Source of the DNA: Bradyrhizobium sp. 138
Lineage (GTDB): Bacteria; Pseudomonadota; Alphaproteobacteria; Rhizobiales; Xanthobacteraceae
DNA: 64,000 nt
Assembly: GCF_023074075.1 (NCBI RefSeq)
Contig: NZ_JADPKT010000003.1
Coordinates: forward strand, 542,001-606,000
Reading direction: 5' to 3'
In this document: in pieces, positions 44,223 to 52,930 of the stretch
How positions within the stretch are numbered: position 1 is the first letter of the stretch
How the letters are laid out: the number at the start of each line of letters is the position of its first letter
Position numbers and translations under genes: made by a program
Notes under the pieces: generated by a model
What the model was told of the DNA's origin: nothing
Databases searched by the model: none
The model's input: only the letters and a program-made list of their open reading frames with translations

Positions 44223-45176
44223 ATGGCCCGTTTCGACACCAACCGCTCCGCCGAGATGGAGGTCTTCGTCCGCGTCGTCGATCTCGGCGGGTTCACCCAG
44301 GCCGCGCGAAAACTGCGCCTGACGCCATCGGGCGTGAGCAAGCTGATCTCGCGGCTCGAAGCCCGGCTCGGCTCGCGGCTCGTCACCCGCACCACGCGCA
44401 AGCTGACGCTGACGGAGGAGGGCCAGGCCTTCTATCAACGCTCGTTGCGCATCCTCGCCGAGATGAACGAGGCCGAGCGCGAGGCGGCCTCGGGCGCGGC
44501 ACCGCGCGGCCGCCTCACCGTCAACAGCAACATCCCCTTCGGCATGCTGCATGTGATGCCGCTGATTCCGCGCTTCCTGCAACAGCATCCCGACGTCACG
44601 CTCGATCTCGTGCTGACCGACACGCTGATCGACCTGATGCAGGAGCGCGCCGACGTCGCCATCCGCGTCGGCCCGTTACGCGCCTCGCGCCTCGTCGCAC
44701 GAAAGCTCGGCACCAGCCGCATGGTCGTGGTCGGCGCGCCAGGCTATCTCGCCCGCTGCGGCACGCCGAAGCTTCCGGCCGACCTCACCGATCACCGCGG
44801 TATCGGCTGGACCTTTCCACGCACGATCCGCGGCTGGCCATTCAAGCGCGGCGAGCACACCGAGGAAGCCGTGCCGCCGCCCGTCGCGCGCGCCAGCGAC
44901 GGCGAGGCCGCCCGCCGTCTCTGCCTCGGCGGCGTCGGCCTCGCCCGCCTCGCCCTCTTCCACATCGGCCCCGACATCGAATCCGGCCGCCTCGTACCGG
45001 TGCTGCAAAACTACAATCCCGGCGACCGCGAAGACATCCACGCCGTCTATGTCGGCCACACCGCACCCCTGCCCGCGCGCGTGCGCGCGTTCATCGATTT
45101 TCTCGCCGAGCACGTGCGGGTGAGCGATCCCGCGCTGAAGCGGGCGGCGGATGGGAGATGGAGGGTCGTGGGGTGA
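44223..45176 (+). CDS. LysR-family transcriptional regulator
   Basis: The 317-residue protein has the LysR winged-helix (about 8-65) with GGFTQAARKLRLTPSGVSKL and ISRLEARLGSRLVTRTTRKL, then a periplasmic-binding-like effector domain from about 95 (LTVNSNIPFGMLHVMPLIPR). LysR proteins usually bind the shared promoter with a divergent target, here the MFS/aldo-keto reductase pair. Inducer is unknown. Confidence 0.94.
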   Translation: MARFDTNRSAEMEVFVRVVDLGGFTQAARKLRLTPSGVSKLISRLEARLGSRLVTRTTRKLTLTEEGQAFYQRSLRILAEMNEAEREAASGAAPRGRLTVNSNIPFGMLHVMPLIPRFLQQHPDVTLDLVLTDTLIDLMQERADVAIRVGPLRASRLVARKLGTSRMVVVGAPGYLARCGTPKLPADLTDHRGIGWTFPRTIRGWPFKRGEHTEEAVPPPVARASDGEAARRLCLGGVGLARLALFHIGPDIESGRLVPVLQNYNPGDREDIHAVYVGHTAPLPARVRAFIDFLAEHVRVSDPALKRAADGRWRVVG

Positions 45177-45286
45177 GGAAGCAAGGGAATAAGTCCGCCC
45201 TCGCCATGCAAAGTAGCCGGCGGCCGGCGCAACGGACGGTTTGGGCCGAAAACTTGACACATCGGGCAGATCAACGGCACAATTTC

Positions 45287-45324
45287 ATCATCCCAGAGTT
45301 CGCTAATCATCCCAGAGTTCGCTA
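45287..45324 (+). repeat. Tandem 19-base direct repeat (two copies)
   Basis: ATCATCCCAGAGTTCGCTA occurs twice head to tail (45287-45305 and 45306-45324) in the otherwise gene-free 287 bases between the LysR and nitroreductase genes. It could be a replication-slippage duplication or paired protein sites. Confidence 0.75.
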
Positions 45325-45463
45325 AACGACAGCGTGCGCAATATTGATGCGATCATATCCAGCGTGGCTGGGCCGTTGAGGACGTGCGGCCGTCGCTTGC
45401 GCGAGGGTGCAGAAGCCGCGAAATCCGGGCTGTTTCAGAACTTGTCAGGGGAATCCCACACAG

Positions 45464-46141
45464 ATGCAGTTTGATGACGTCATCCTCGGTCGCCGGAGCA
45501 TCCGCGGTTACAAACCCGATCCAGTACCCAAGGCGCTGATTGCGGAAATCATTGGTTTGGCGATGCGCGCCCCCTCGTCGATGAACACTCAGCCCTGGAA
45601 TTTCTACGTCATCACCGGCGAACCGCTGGATCGAATCCGTGCCGGCAACACCGAGCGGATGGTGGCAGGCATTCCGCAGTCGCGGGAGTTTCGCACGGGT
45701 CAGCCCTTTGCAGGCAAGCACCGCGACCGGCAAGTCGGTGTCGCCAAGCAATTGTTCGCCGCGATGGGGATCGAGCGCGACAACAAGGACAAGCGTCAGG
45801 ACTGGGTACTGCGCGGCTTCCGTCAATTCGACGCGCCCGTCTGCGTGATCATTACCTATGACCGCGTGCTGGATGGCAGCGACGATACGCCCTTTGATTG
45901 CGGCGCTGTGGCGACCGCCCTGGTCAATGCTGCCTGGTCTCGCGGGCTTGGCGCCGTGATCAACAGCCAGGGCATCATGCAATCGCCCGTGGTGCGCGAG
46001 CACGCGGGAATCGCCGACGATCAGGTCATCATGAAAAGCATCGCACTGGGCTGGCCTGATGAGACGTTTGCGGCGAATGCGGTGGTGTCGGAGCGGAAGT
46101 CGGTCGAGGAGGCGACCGTGTTCATTGGGTTTGAAAAGTAG
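45464..46141 (+). CDS. Nitroreductase family protein (FMN-dependent)
   Basis: From the ATG at 45464 (MQFDDVILGRRSIRGYKPDP) the product has 225 residues. GRRSIRGYK and MRAPSSMNTQPWNFYVITGE are the FMN-binding blocks, and IALGWPDETFAANAVVSERK the C-terminal one. Such enzymes reduce nitroaromatics, quinones or enones with NAD(P)H. Charged insertion 85-120 (AGKHRDRQVGVAKQLFAAMG) is typical of the larger subfamily. Physiological substrate is unknown. Confidence 0.92.
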   Translation: MQFDDVILGRRSIRGYKPDPVPKALIAEIIGLAMRAPSSMNTQPWNFYVITGEPLDRIRAGNTERMVAGIPQSREFRTGQPFAGKHRDRQVGVAKQLFAAMGIERDNKDKRQDWVLRGFRQFDAPVCVIITYDRVLDGSDDTPFDCGAVATALVNAAWSRGLGAVINSQGIMQSPVVREHAGIADDQVIMKSIALGWPDETFAANAVVSERKSVEEATVFIGFEK

Positions 46142-46174
46142 CGGCGCGCGGGCGGAAGGGTTGGAGGGGCAGCA

Positions 46175-47287
46175 GTGATCCGCGTGATGGCCCGACATGC
46201 GCTTGTGCTGGCAGCCGCCTTTGCCGCCACCTTGACGCCGGTCGCCTGCCTTGGCGAAGCCAGCAAGCCGTTGCCCGCCAAGGCAACACAGGAGCTGCCG
46301 CCCGAGCTGCTTTCGCTGCTCGAACAGAAGAAGATGCCGAAATATTCACCTATCGTCGTGCGTCTTTTCAAAGAGGAGTCCGAGCTCGAGGTCTGGAAAC
46401 AGGACGCGACCGGCCGTTTCCAGATCCTCAAGACCTATCCGATCTGCCGGTGGTCGGGCGATCTCGGTCCGAAGTTGTACGAGGGCGACCGGCAGGCGCC
46501 GGAAGGGTTTTACACGATTACACCTGAGTTGATGAACCCCAACTCCAACTTCTATCTGTCGATCAACCTCGGCTACCCCAACAGCTTCGACAAGGCGAAC
46601 AAGCGCAACGGCAGCTTCCTCATGATCCACGGCGATTGCTGGTCGAGCGGTTGCTATGCCATGACCGACGAACAGATCAGCGAAATCTATTCGCTGGCGC
46701 GCGACTCCCTTAGCAGCCGGCCATCGTTCCAGGTCCAGGCCTATCCGTTCCGCCTGACGCCGGAAAATCTGGCGCGACATCGGAATAGTCCCAGCCTGGA
46801 CTTCTGGAAAATGCTCAAGGTCGGCAACGATCACTTCGAGGCGACGCGACTCGAACCGAGAGTGGATGTGTGCGACCGCCGCTATGTATTCGATGCGCAA
46901 TCGCCTCCGAATTCGCCGTCCCCTCTTGTATTCAACCCTGCAGAAAAATGTCCCCCCTTCGTCGTCAATCCGGAAATCGCGCGGCGGGCGCTGGAGAAGA
47001 GGCGCGCCGACGAGCTCGAATACACGCGATTGCTTGAAGACAACATGCCGGCTGCCCCGATATACAGCGGGCTGGACGGCGGAATGAACAAGACGTTCCT
47101 CGCGCGGTTTCCGGGCAGAGTGACGCTTGCGAAAGTAATGCCGTATGCATCCTACCTGCCGCAATTGCCACCGATCCCCTGGATCGACAATGATGGCTCG
47201 TTGACGAGTAGATGGTTTGGCAGATCGTTGAACCAACCCCCGGAGTGTAATCCGACGCGTGTCGGCTTCCCGTCAGGTCGATGCTGA
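46175..47287 (+). CDS. L,D-transpeptidase (YkuD/YafK-like), exported
   Basis: The 370-residue protein starts with a signal sequence (RHALVLAAAFAATLTPVACL) and has a YkuD catalytic domain with H152 and C160 in MIHGDCWSSGCYAM, preceded by GDRQAPEGFYTITPELMNPN and LGYPNSFDKANKRNGSFLMI. L,D-transpeptidases crosslink peptidoglycan or attach lipoproteins through meso-diaminopimelate in the periplasm. The YafK-like branch includes amidase-like members, so the exact reaction is uncertain. The C-terminal 150 residues are a family-specific extension. It uses a GTG start. Confidence 0.88.
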   Translation: MIRVMARHALVLAAAFAATLTPVACLGEASKPLPAKATQELPPELLSLLEQKKMPKYSPIVVRLFKEESELEVWKQDATGRFQILKTYPICRWSGDLGPKLYEGDRQAPEGFYTITPELMNPNSNFYLSINLGYPNSFDKANKRNGSFLMIHGDCWSSGCYAMTDEQISEIYSLARDSLSSRPSFQVQAYPFRLTPENLARHRNSPSLDFWKMLKVGNDHFEATRLEPRVDVCDRRYVFDAQSPPNSPSPLVFNPAEKCPPFVVNPEIARRALEKRRADELEYTRLLEDNMPAAPIYSGLDGGMNKTFLARFPGRVTLAKVMPYASYLPQLPPIPWIDNDGSLTSRWFGRSLNQPPECNPTRVGFPSGRC

Positions 47288-47489
47288 ACGCTCGTGCGGC
47301 ATCCGCGATGGATCATCAGCAGACAATGGCTGGCATCGGCATTCCGTCCCAGCAAATGCGGTGGTGTCGGAGCGAAGAGCTTGAAAAAAGTTCGTCCCCG
47401 GCTAGCCGAGCCGATGCGAACGGCAACGAGCCACCTTCGCCCTGCGGGCTTCGGCGCGACAGCCTTGCGCAAACTTCGTTCGCGAAGGC

Positions 47490-47579
47490 TGGCGGAGAGA
47501 GTGGGATTCGAACCCACGGTACGGTTTCCCGCACACACGCTTTCCAAGCGTGCGCCTTAAGCCACTCGGCCATCTCTCC
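47490..47579 (-). tRNA. tRNA-Ser (anticodon GGA), with encoded CCA
   Basis: Read on the minus strand the gene starts GGAGAGATGGCCGAGTGGCT, has the anticodon loop CTTGGAAAG (anticodon GGA), a long variable arm typical of serine tRNAs, the T-loop GGTTCGAATCC, and closes with TCTCTCC, discriminator G and CCA. The acceptor stem is a perfect seven base pairs. Confidence 0.97.
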
Positions 47580-47773
47580 GGAGCGCCCTCTCTTGAAGGG
47601 GCGCCGATGATTTTGCAAGGGATCGAAGGAAAATCGGGTGATTTTTCCGCAACCTGTTGTATTTAAGGGATAATATCCGGCGCCGCGCATGCCCTGAACC
47701 GCCCAGCGGCTGAACCCGTGGCAGGTTTGGCGCGACGATTCACGTGAGGACGCCAAACACGGCCGGGGACGCC

Positions 47774-48115
47774 ATGACCATCCGCAAGACCATCACCATG
47801 CTGGGCCTGATATCGGCCCTTGTCCCCGCCTTCGCCATGCCGGCCCTGGCTCAGGTTTGCACCCGGCAAGGCGTCGATGTCAGCTGCAATGACGGGCGGC
47901 GCGGGGTGCTGTCGGGCGATGCGATCATCTGGCCGGATGGGACGCGCTCAAGCGCGACGCCGCATCAGAGCGTCATCATCGGCAACAAGAGCTCGGTGCA
48001 TGTCGGGCCCGGCGTGTTCGTCGGCCAGGGTAAGGGCGTGGTGCCGATGGACGATCCCAACGCGTCGAACAAGCGACAGTGCGCGGTTCTGGATGGTGTG
48101 TCGTATTGTTATTGA
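47774..48115 (+). CDS. Small secreted protein of unknown function
   Basis: From the ATG at 47774 this 113-residue product has a clear signal peptide (MTIRKTITMLGLISALVPAF, cleavage after PALA) and a short mature domain with four cysteines (VCTRQGVDVSCNDGRRG and KRQCAVLDGVSYCY), probably two disulfides. The centre (SVIIGNKSSVHVGPGVFVGQ) looks like beta-strands. I recognise no family. It should be periplasmic or secreted. Confidence 0.78.
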   Translation: MTIRKTITMLGLISALVPAFAMPALAQVCTRQGVDVSCNDGRRGVLSGDAIIWPDGTRSSATPHQSVIIGNKSSVHVGPGVFVGQGKGVVPMDDPNASNKRQCAVLDGVSYCY

Positions 48116-48144
48116 GCCCCAGGTCGCCTCCCCGCAATACGCCG

Positions 48145-48227
48145 TGATGCCCGGGCATGTCCCGGGCATCCACGTTCTTCGTGCTGCGTGGCAAGGCGTG
48201 GATGGCCGGGACAAGCCCGGCCATGAC
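48145..48227. repeat. Dispersed palindrome between the small secreted protein and otsA
   Basis: GATGCCCGGGCATGTCCCGG and ATCCACG at one end match CGTGGATGGCCGGGACAAGC and CCGGCCATGAC at the other in inverted order. It is the same family as 21423-21512. It separates convergent genes. Confidence 0.78.
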
Positions 48228-48235
48228 GCCAGTTC

Positions 48236-49699
48236 TCAGATCAACCGCACGCCTGAGATCGCCGACTTCAGCCAGCGCAGCGCTTGCGGCGGCTGCGCTG
48301 CGAGCGGCGCGACCGCGGCCTTCTCGGTCCGGCACTTTTCCAGCTCCGCGACGAAGTCGGCCGACCATTGCTGGATGGTGTGGCCGCGCAGCTTCTTCAT
48401 CATCGCGTCCCAGCGCATCTTGCGCTCGGCGAGCTGCATTGCGGCCGCGACCGCGATCGCGCGCGCCATGCCGTCGATGTCGTGCGGATTGACCAGCAAG
48501 GCGGTCTCGAGCTCGTTGGCTGCGCCCGCGAACTTCGACAGCACCAGCACGCCGGGATCGGCCGGGTTTTGCGCGGCGACATATTCCTTGGCGACGAGGT
48601 TCATGCCGTCATGGAGCGGCGTCACCACGCCGACCTGCGCTGTCCGATACAAGCCGGCGAGCACGGCCTGGCTGAAACCCTTGTTTAAATAGCGGATCGG
48701 GGTCCAGTCAACCTCGCCGTGGCGGCCGTTGACGTCGGTGACGAGGCGCGCGACCTCGTTCTGGAGATTGCCATAGGCCTCGATCGCGCCGCGCGAAGGG
48801 TTGGCGATCTGAAGCAGCGAGATGCTGCGCGCAAACTGCGGCTGCTCCGTCCAGAGCCGATCGAACGCGCTGATGCGGTTGACGAGGCCCTTGGAATAGT
48901 CGAGGCGGTCGACGCCGATCGCGAGCCGTTCGCCGTTGAGGCTGCGCCGCAGCCGCGACACGTCGGGATGCGATGCCGACTTGGCGGCGTAGGCTGCGAA
49001 CTTCTCCGCATCGATGCCGATCGGAAACACCTCACAGCGGGTGCGGCCATACTGCGAGATCGCAGCACCATCCTCGATGGTGAGGCCGAGCTCGCCGCCG
49101 ACATAGCCAAGGAAGTTCTGGCAATCCTCGTTGGTCTGAAAGCCGAGCAGATCGTAGGCCAGCATCGCCGTGATCAGCTCGCGATGGTTGGGAACGCCTT
49201 GCATCACAGCAGTGACGGGCCACGGCGTATGCAGGAAGAAGCCGATCGGATCGTCGACGCCGAGATCGCGCAACTCCGCCCCGAGCGCGAGGAAGTGATA
49301 ATCCTGCACCCAGAACGCGGTCTTTGTTTTTCGGAAGCGCATCAAGGCGCGCGCCATGAAGGCGTTGACCTCGCGATAGCTGACATAATCTTCGCGCGAG
49401 ACGCGGATCAGATCGCTGCGCGAATGCAGCGCCGGCCACAGCGCCGAATTGGCAAAGCCCTCGTAATAGCCGCCGTAATGCGCTGCCGGCAGATCCAGCG
49501 TTGCAATCGCCCCCGAGCCCAGTGCTTCGATCTCGGCGAACGGTTCCTTCTGATGGCCATCGCGTACCCGGCCTGAAGACCCCACCCAGATCGCGCCCGA
49601 ATGTTCTACTACCGGCAACAACGCCGCCGCGAGGCCGCCCGTCATGGGCTCGTTAGGCTTGCCGCGGGCGACGCGATTCGAAACGACGACTAAGTTCAC
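48236..49699 (-). CDS. otsA: Alpha,alpha-trehalose-phosphate synthase (UDP-forming)
   Basis: OtsA makes trehalose-6-phosphate from UDP-glucose and glucose-6-phosphate, for osmotic and desiccation stress. The 487-residue GT20 enzyme begins LVVVSNRVARGKPNEPMTGG, has WVQDYHFLALGAELRDLG, FFLHTPWPVTAVMQGVPNHR, RLDYSKGLVNRISAFDRL and TPLHDGMNLVAKEYVAAQNP, all OtsA signatures. otsB is 243 bases upstream on the same strand, so they may share a transcript or use separate promoters. Confidence 0.97.
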   Translation of the reverse strand: MNLVVVSNRVARGKPNEPMTGGLAAALLPVVEHSGAIWVGSSGRVRDGHQKEPFAEIEALGSGAIATLDLPAAHYGGYYEGFANSALWPALHSRSDLIRVSREDYVSYREVNAFMARALMRFRKTKTAFWVQDYHFLALGAELRDLGVDDPIGFFLHTPWPVTAVMQGVPNHRELITAMLAYDLLGFQTNEDCQNFLGYVGGELGLTIEDGAAISQYGRTRCEVFPIGIDAEKFAAYAAKSASHPDVSRLRRSLNGERLAIGVDRLDYSKGLVNRISAFDRLWTEQPQFARSISLLQIANPSRGAIEAYGNLQNEVARLVTDVNGRHGEVDWTPIRYLNKGFSQAVLAGLYRTAQVGVVTPLHDGMNLVAKEYVAAQNPADPGVLVLSKFAGAANELETALLVNPHDIDGMARAIAVAAAMQLAERKMRWDAMMKKLRGHTIQQWSADFVAELEKCRTEKAAVAPLAAQPPQALRWLKSAISGVRLI

Positions 49700-49942
49700 A
49701 GGTCGTCCCCTCCTGTTTCATTCCACCCCGTTTAACTGCCGTTCATCAATATGGTTCCTGATCATCGTTTCAACCAATTGAAACCAAAATCGGGCCGCGC
49801 GCGTTGGAGCTGGTTTCGCTTGCGGAACCCGGATATTTCACTGCAAAGACAGCTTGCGCGGAGCGTTACGCAACAAGTATTGCGTCGCGCAACGACGCCG
49901 GTCCGAGTGGCATTGTGTCTGCGAAGGGGCGCCGCCTTCGTT

Positions 49943-50761
49943 TCACCTTGGATCGAGCAGGCGGGCCAGGAAGGCACGCACGTCGTTCGGCGTATCGAAA
50001 TGGCCATTCACGCCCATGGCACGGCGGCCGACAGAGAAGGCAAGCCCGTTCATATCGGGCATGATCGCGAATACGGTTTCATCGGTGACATCGTCGCCGA
50101 TGAAGATCGGACGCCGTCCCCTGAACGGCTCCCGATTCATCAGTTCACGCACGCCGGTCGCCTTGGTGAATCCGGAATGCTTGATCTCGCAGACGAACTT
50201 GCCGGGCAGCACCTCGATTGGCGCATTGGGCAGGTCGGCGCGGATCACCGAGACGGATTCATAGATCGCCTTCTCCGCATGCGGCGCGAGGCGGTAATGC
50301 AGAGCGAGCGAATAGCCCTTGTCCTCGAGCAGAATGCCCGGGCTGAGCTTGGCGATGGCCGCCAGCCGCCGCTTCAGCTCCTTGTCCAGCGGCGGCGCGT
50401 GCACGGCATCGGCTTCACTGTCCACCGACAGTCGCATCTCGGCGCCGTGGCCGGCGACGGCGCGAAACACGTCGGGCGCGAAGATCAAGTCGATGTCGTT
50501 GAGGGAGCGGCCGCTGACCAGCGCCAGCGCGCCGGAGGTGCACTCGGTCAACCGATTCAGCGTGTCCGACAGGCCCGACGGCACCCACACCTCGCGCGGC
50601 GTCGGCATCAGATCGAGCAGGGTCCCGTCGATATCGAGCAGAATTGCGGTCTCGCCGAGATGCGGCACGAGCGCATGCGGCACCGGCACCGTTTCGGGCG
50701 TCTCGTCGTCGCGTACGGTGGGCTGCTGGTCCAACGCCATTTCTGCAAGTTCCGATTTCAT
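49943..50761 (-). CDS. otsB: Trehalose-6-phosphate phosphatase
   Basis: OtsB removes phosphate from trehalose-6-phosphate. The 272-residue HAD-family enzyme has motif I ILLDIDGTLLDL, motif II LVSGRSLNDIDLI, and motif IV FIGDDVTDETVFAIM. RGRRPIFIGDD is the usual OtsB block. It lies four bases after an MFS transporter gene, an unusual partner, and upstream of otsA. Confidence 0.95.
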   Translation of the reverse strand: MKSELAEMALDQQPTVRDDETPETVPVPHALVPHLGETAILLDIDGTLLDLMPTPREVWVPSGLSDTLNRLTECTSGALALVSGRSLNDIDLIFAPDVFRAVAGHGAEMRLSVDSEADAVHAPPLDKELKRRLAAIAKLSPGILLEDKGYSLALHYRLAPHAEKAIYESVSVIRADLPNAPIEVLPGKFVCEIKHSGFTKATGVRELMNREPFRGRRPIFIGDDVTDETVFAIMPDMNGLAFSVGRRAMGVNGHFDTPNDVRAFLARLLDPR

Positions 50762-50765
50762 CAGT

Positions 50766-52250
50766 CTACTCCATAAAGGCGAGCGGCCGCGCGATTTGTT
50801 CGAGCGATTTGCGCTCCGCAGGGACGGCATAGCGCCACGCCACGATCGCGGCCGCGATCATCAGGACTGCCCCCAGCAGATAGCCGGCGAACACGCTGGT
50901 GCGTGATCCCGTGTCGATCAGCGCGCCGAACAGCGCCGGCCCGATCACGCCGCCGATGCCGGTGCCGACCGCATAGAATACCGCGATCGCCAGCGCGCGA
51001 ACTTCGAGCGGAAAGGTCTCGCTGACGGTGAGATAGGCCGCGCTCGCGGCCGGCGACGCAAAGAAGAAGATCACCATCCAGGCGATGGTCTGTCCCTGTG
51101 CGGTGAGCATGCCGATCGAGAACAGATAACCGGAGAGCGCCAGCAGCAGGCCCGACGCGCCATAGGTGAACATGATCATGGCGCGGCGTCCGAGCGTATC
51201 GAACAGCCGGCCGAGCAGCAGGGGCCCGAGGAAATTGCCGGCCGCAAAGGGCAGCAGGTACCAGCCGACGTTTTCGGCGCTGATGCCGTAGAAATCGGTC
51301 AGCACCAGGGCGAAGGTGAAGAAGATGGCATTGTAGAAGAACGCCTGCGCGCTCATCAGAACGAGGCCGACCAGCGCGCGCTGCCGGTAAGCCGAGAACA
51401 GCGTGTGCACGACCTCGCGGATCGGCGTGTGGTCGCGCATCTTCAGCCGGATCTTGGGGAAACGCCCGTCGCTCGTATCCTGATCGTCTCCGACCACGGA
51501 GCGCTCGATCTCGTCGACGATCGCATGCGCCTGATCGGGGCGACCATGGATCATCAGCCAGCGCGGACTTTCCGGAATCCACATTCGCATCAAGAGAACG
51601 ACGAGGCCGATGGCCGCGCCGATGAGATAGGCGAGACGCCAGCCGAGATCGGGCGCGATCACGGCGGGATCGAGCAGCACGATGGCCGCGACGGCACCCA
51701 TCGCGGCGCCGATCCAGAAACTGCCGTTGATGACGAGATCGGTCCAGCCGCGATAGCGCGCCGGCACCAGCTCCTGGATGGTCGAGTTGATCGCGGTGTA
51801 TTCGCCGCCGATGCCGGCACCGGTGAGAAAACGAAACAGCGCGTAGCTCGCGACATCCCATGACAGAGCGGTCGCGGCCGTCGCCGAGAGGTAGAGCGCC
51901 AGCGTGATGAAGAACAGCTTCTTTCGGCCGATGCGGTCGGTGAGCCAGCCGAAGCCGAGCGCACCGAGCACGGCGCCGGCGAGATAGGCGGAATTGGCAA
52001 TGCCGAGATCGAGGTTGGAGAAGTGCAGCGACGGACTCTGTTTCAGCGCACCGGAAAGCGCGCCGGCCAGCGTCACCTCGAGCCCGTCAAGAATCCAGGT
52101 GATGCCGAGCGCGAGCACGACGCGGGTGTGAAAGCCGCTCCAGGGCAGCGCATCGAGCCGCGAGGGAATGCTGGTCTCGACGATGCGATCGGCCGTCGCG
52201 GCCGGGATCGCAGGTGCATAATTCGGGGCTGGGCTTTGCTGCAAATCCAT
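50766..52250 (-). CDS. MFS transporter, sugar-porter-like, upstream of otsB
   Basis: The 494-residue protein (ATG at 52250) has twelve membrane helices after a 60-residue N-terminal cytosolic part. GITWILDGLEVTLAGAL, GWLTDRIGRKKLFF and RFLTGAGIGGEYTAINSTIQ are sugar-porter/metabolite-H+ symporter motifs (the loop DRIGRKK is the canonical A-motif). A cytosolic mid-loop of about 60 residues (MWIPESPRWLMIHGRPDQAH) follows helix six. Its stop is four bases from the otsB start, which hints at co-transcription with trehalose genes, but substrate is unknown. Confidence 0.87.
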   Translation of the reverse strand: MDLQQSPAPNYAPAIPAATADRIVETSIPSRLDALPWSGFHTRVVLALGITWILDGLEVTLAGALSGALKQSPSLHFSNLDLGIANSAYLAGAVLGALGFGWLTDRIGRKKLFFITLALYLSATAATALSWDVASYALFRFLTGAGIGGEYTAINSTIQELVPARYRGWTDLVINGSFWIGAAMGAVAAIVLLDPAVIAPDLGWRLAYLIGAAIGLVVLLMRMWIPESPRWLMIHGRPDQAHAIVDEIERSVVGDDQDTSDGRFPKIRLKMRDHTPIREVVHTLFSAYRQRALVGLVLMSAQAFFYNAIFFTFALVLTDFYGISAENVGWYLLPFAAGNFLGPLLLGRLFDTLGRRAMIMFTYGASGLLLALSGYLFSIGMLTAQGQTIAWMVIFFFASPAASAAYLTVSETFPLEVRALAIAVFYAVGTGIGGVIGPALFGALIDTGSRTSVFAGYLLGAVLMIAAAIVAWRYAVPAERKSLEQIARPLAFME

Positions 52251-52431
52251 CGCGTTGTTGCGTCTGATCAATGGAAGCGGCCCCGGTTCACGTGCATGGA
52301 CGGGGTCGATCCGATCATGGGGGTGCGGCATTCCGCCTGCCACCTTCGACAACGTTTGCCATGTGACCCGGTTCCCTCAGGAACGGCCTCCAAGAACATC
52401 CGTTTCCGATGGAGCTACAAGGAGTTGACGC

Positions 52432-52803
52432 ATGGCTCAGGTCAGAAAGACGACACATTCGCGGAAGACAGGCCCGCGCAAGAAGACCAGCGCGAGGCGC
52501 ACCACGACGGCGCGCAAGCGCACCAAGCGCGCGCCGAAGCGCTGGTCGCAGCTGGTGACGAAGCAGAGCGACGCGCTCGACCTCAAGCAAGGCGTGTTCA
52601 AGCTGACCAGCGCGAAGAAGATCGCGGCCTCGCTGAAGCGTTCGGCCGAGCACAGTTCGCGCCGCAAGGCGGGCGCCTATCGCTCGGCGCTGTCGATGCT
52701 GACCTTCTACATCAACCGCGCCGGCAGAACGCTGCCGAAGACGCAACGCGCGCGGCTGGAGAGAGCGAAGGTGGAGCTGAAGCGCGAGTTTGGGAAGGAG
52801 TGA
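52432..52803 (+). CDS. DUF3175 family protein, basic
   Basis: The 123-residue protein has a strongly basic N-terminal tail (KKTSARRTTTARKRTKRAPK) and a conserved C-terminal domain with RWSQLVTKQSDALDLKQGVF, SAKKIAASLKRSAEHSSRRK and SALSMLTFYINRAGRTLPKT, the DUF3175 signature. The charge and fold suggest nucleic-acid binding, but no function is established to my knowledge. It is divergent from the MFS gene and followed by a dispersed repeat. Confidence 0.9.
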   Translation: MAQVRKTTHSRKTGPRKKTSARRTTTARKRTKRAPKRWSQLVTKQSDALDLKQGVFKLTSAKKIAASLKRSAEHSSRRKAGAYRSALSMLTFYINRAGRTLPKTQRARLERAKVELKREFGKE

Positions 52804-52827
52804 GATTCGTAGGAAGGGAGTGAGATT

Positions 52828-52919
52828 CGCAGGGTGGGTTAGGCGAAGCCGTAACCCACCGCTTGATTCTCGGCAGTGAAATCAAGGTGGTGGATTGCGC
52901 TTCGCTAATCCACCCTGCG
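52828..52919. repeat. Inverted repeat of the GGTGGGTTA / AACCCACC type
   Basis: Outer arms CGCAGGGTGG / CCACCCTGCG (52828-52837 and 52910-52919) enclose GGTTAGGCGAAGCCGTAACC and GGATTGCGCTTCGCTAATCC, each itself palindromic. A related element lies at 62740-62834. It separates convergent genes. Confidence 0.75.
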
Positions 52920-52930
52920 AGCTCTTTCTC

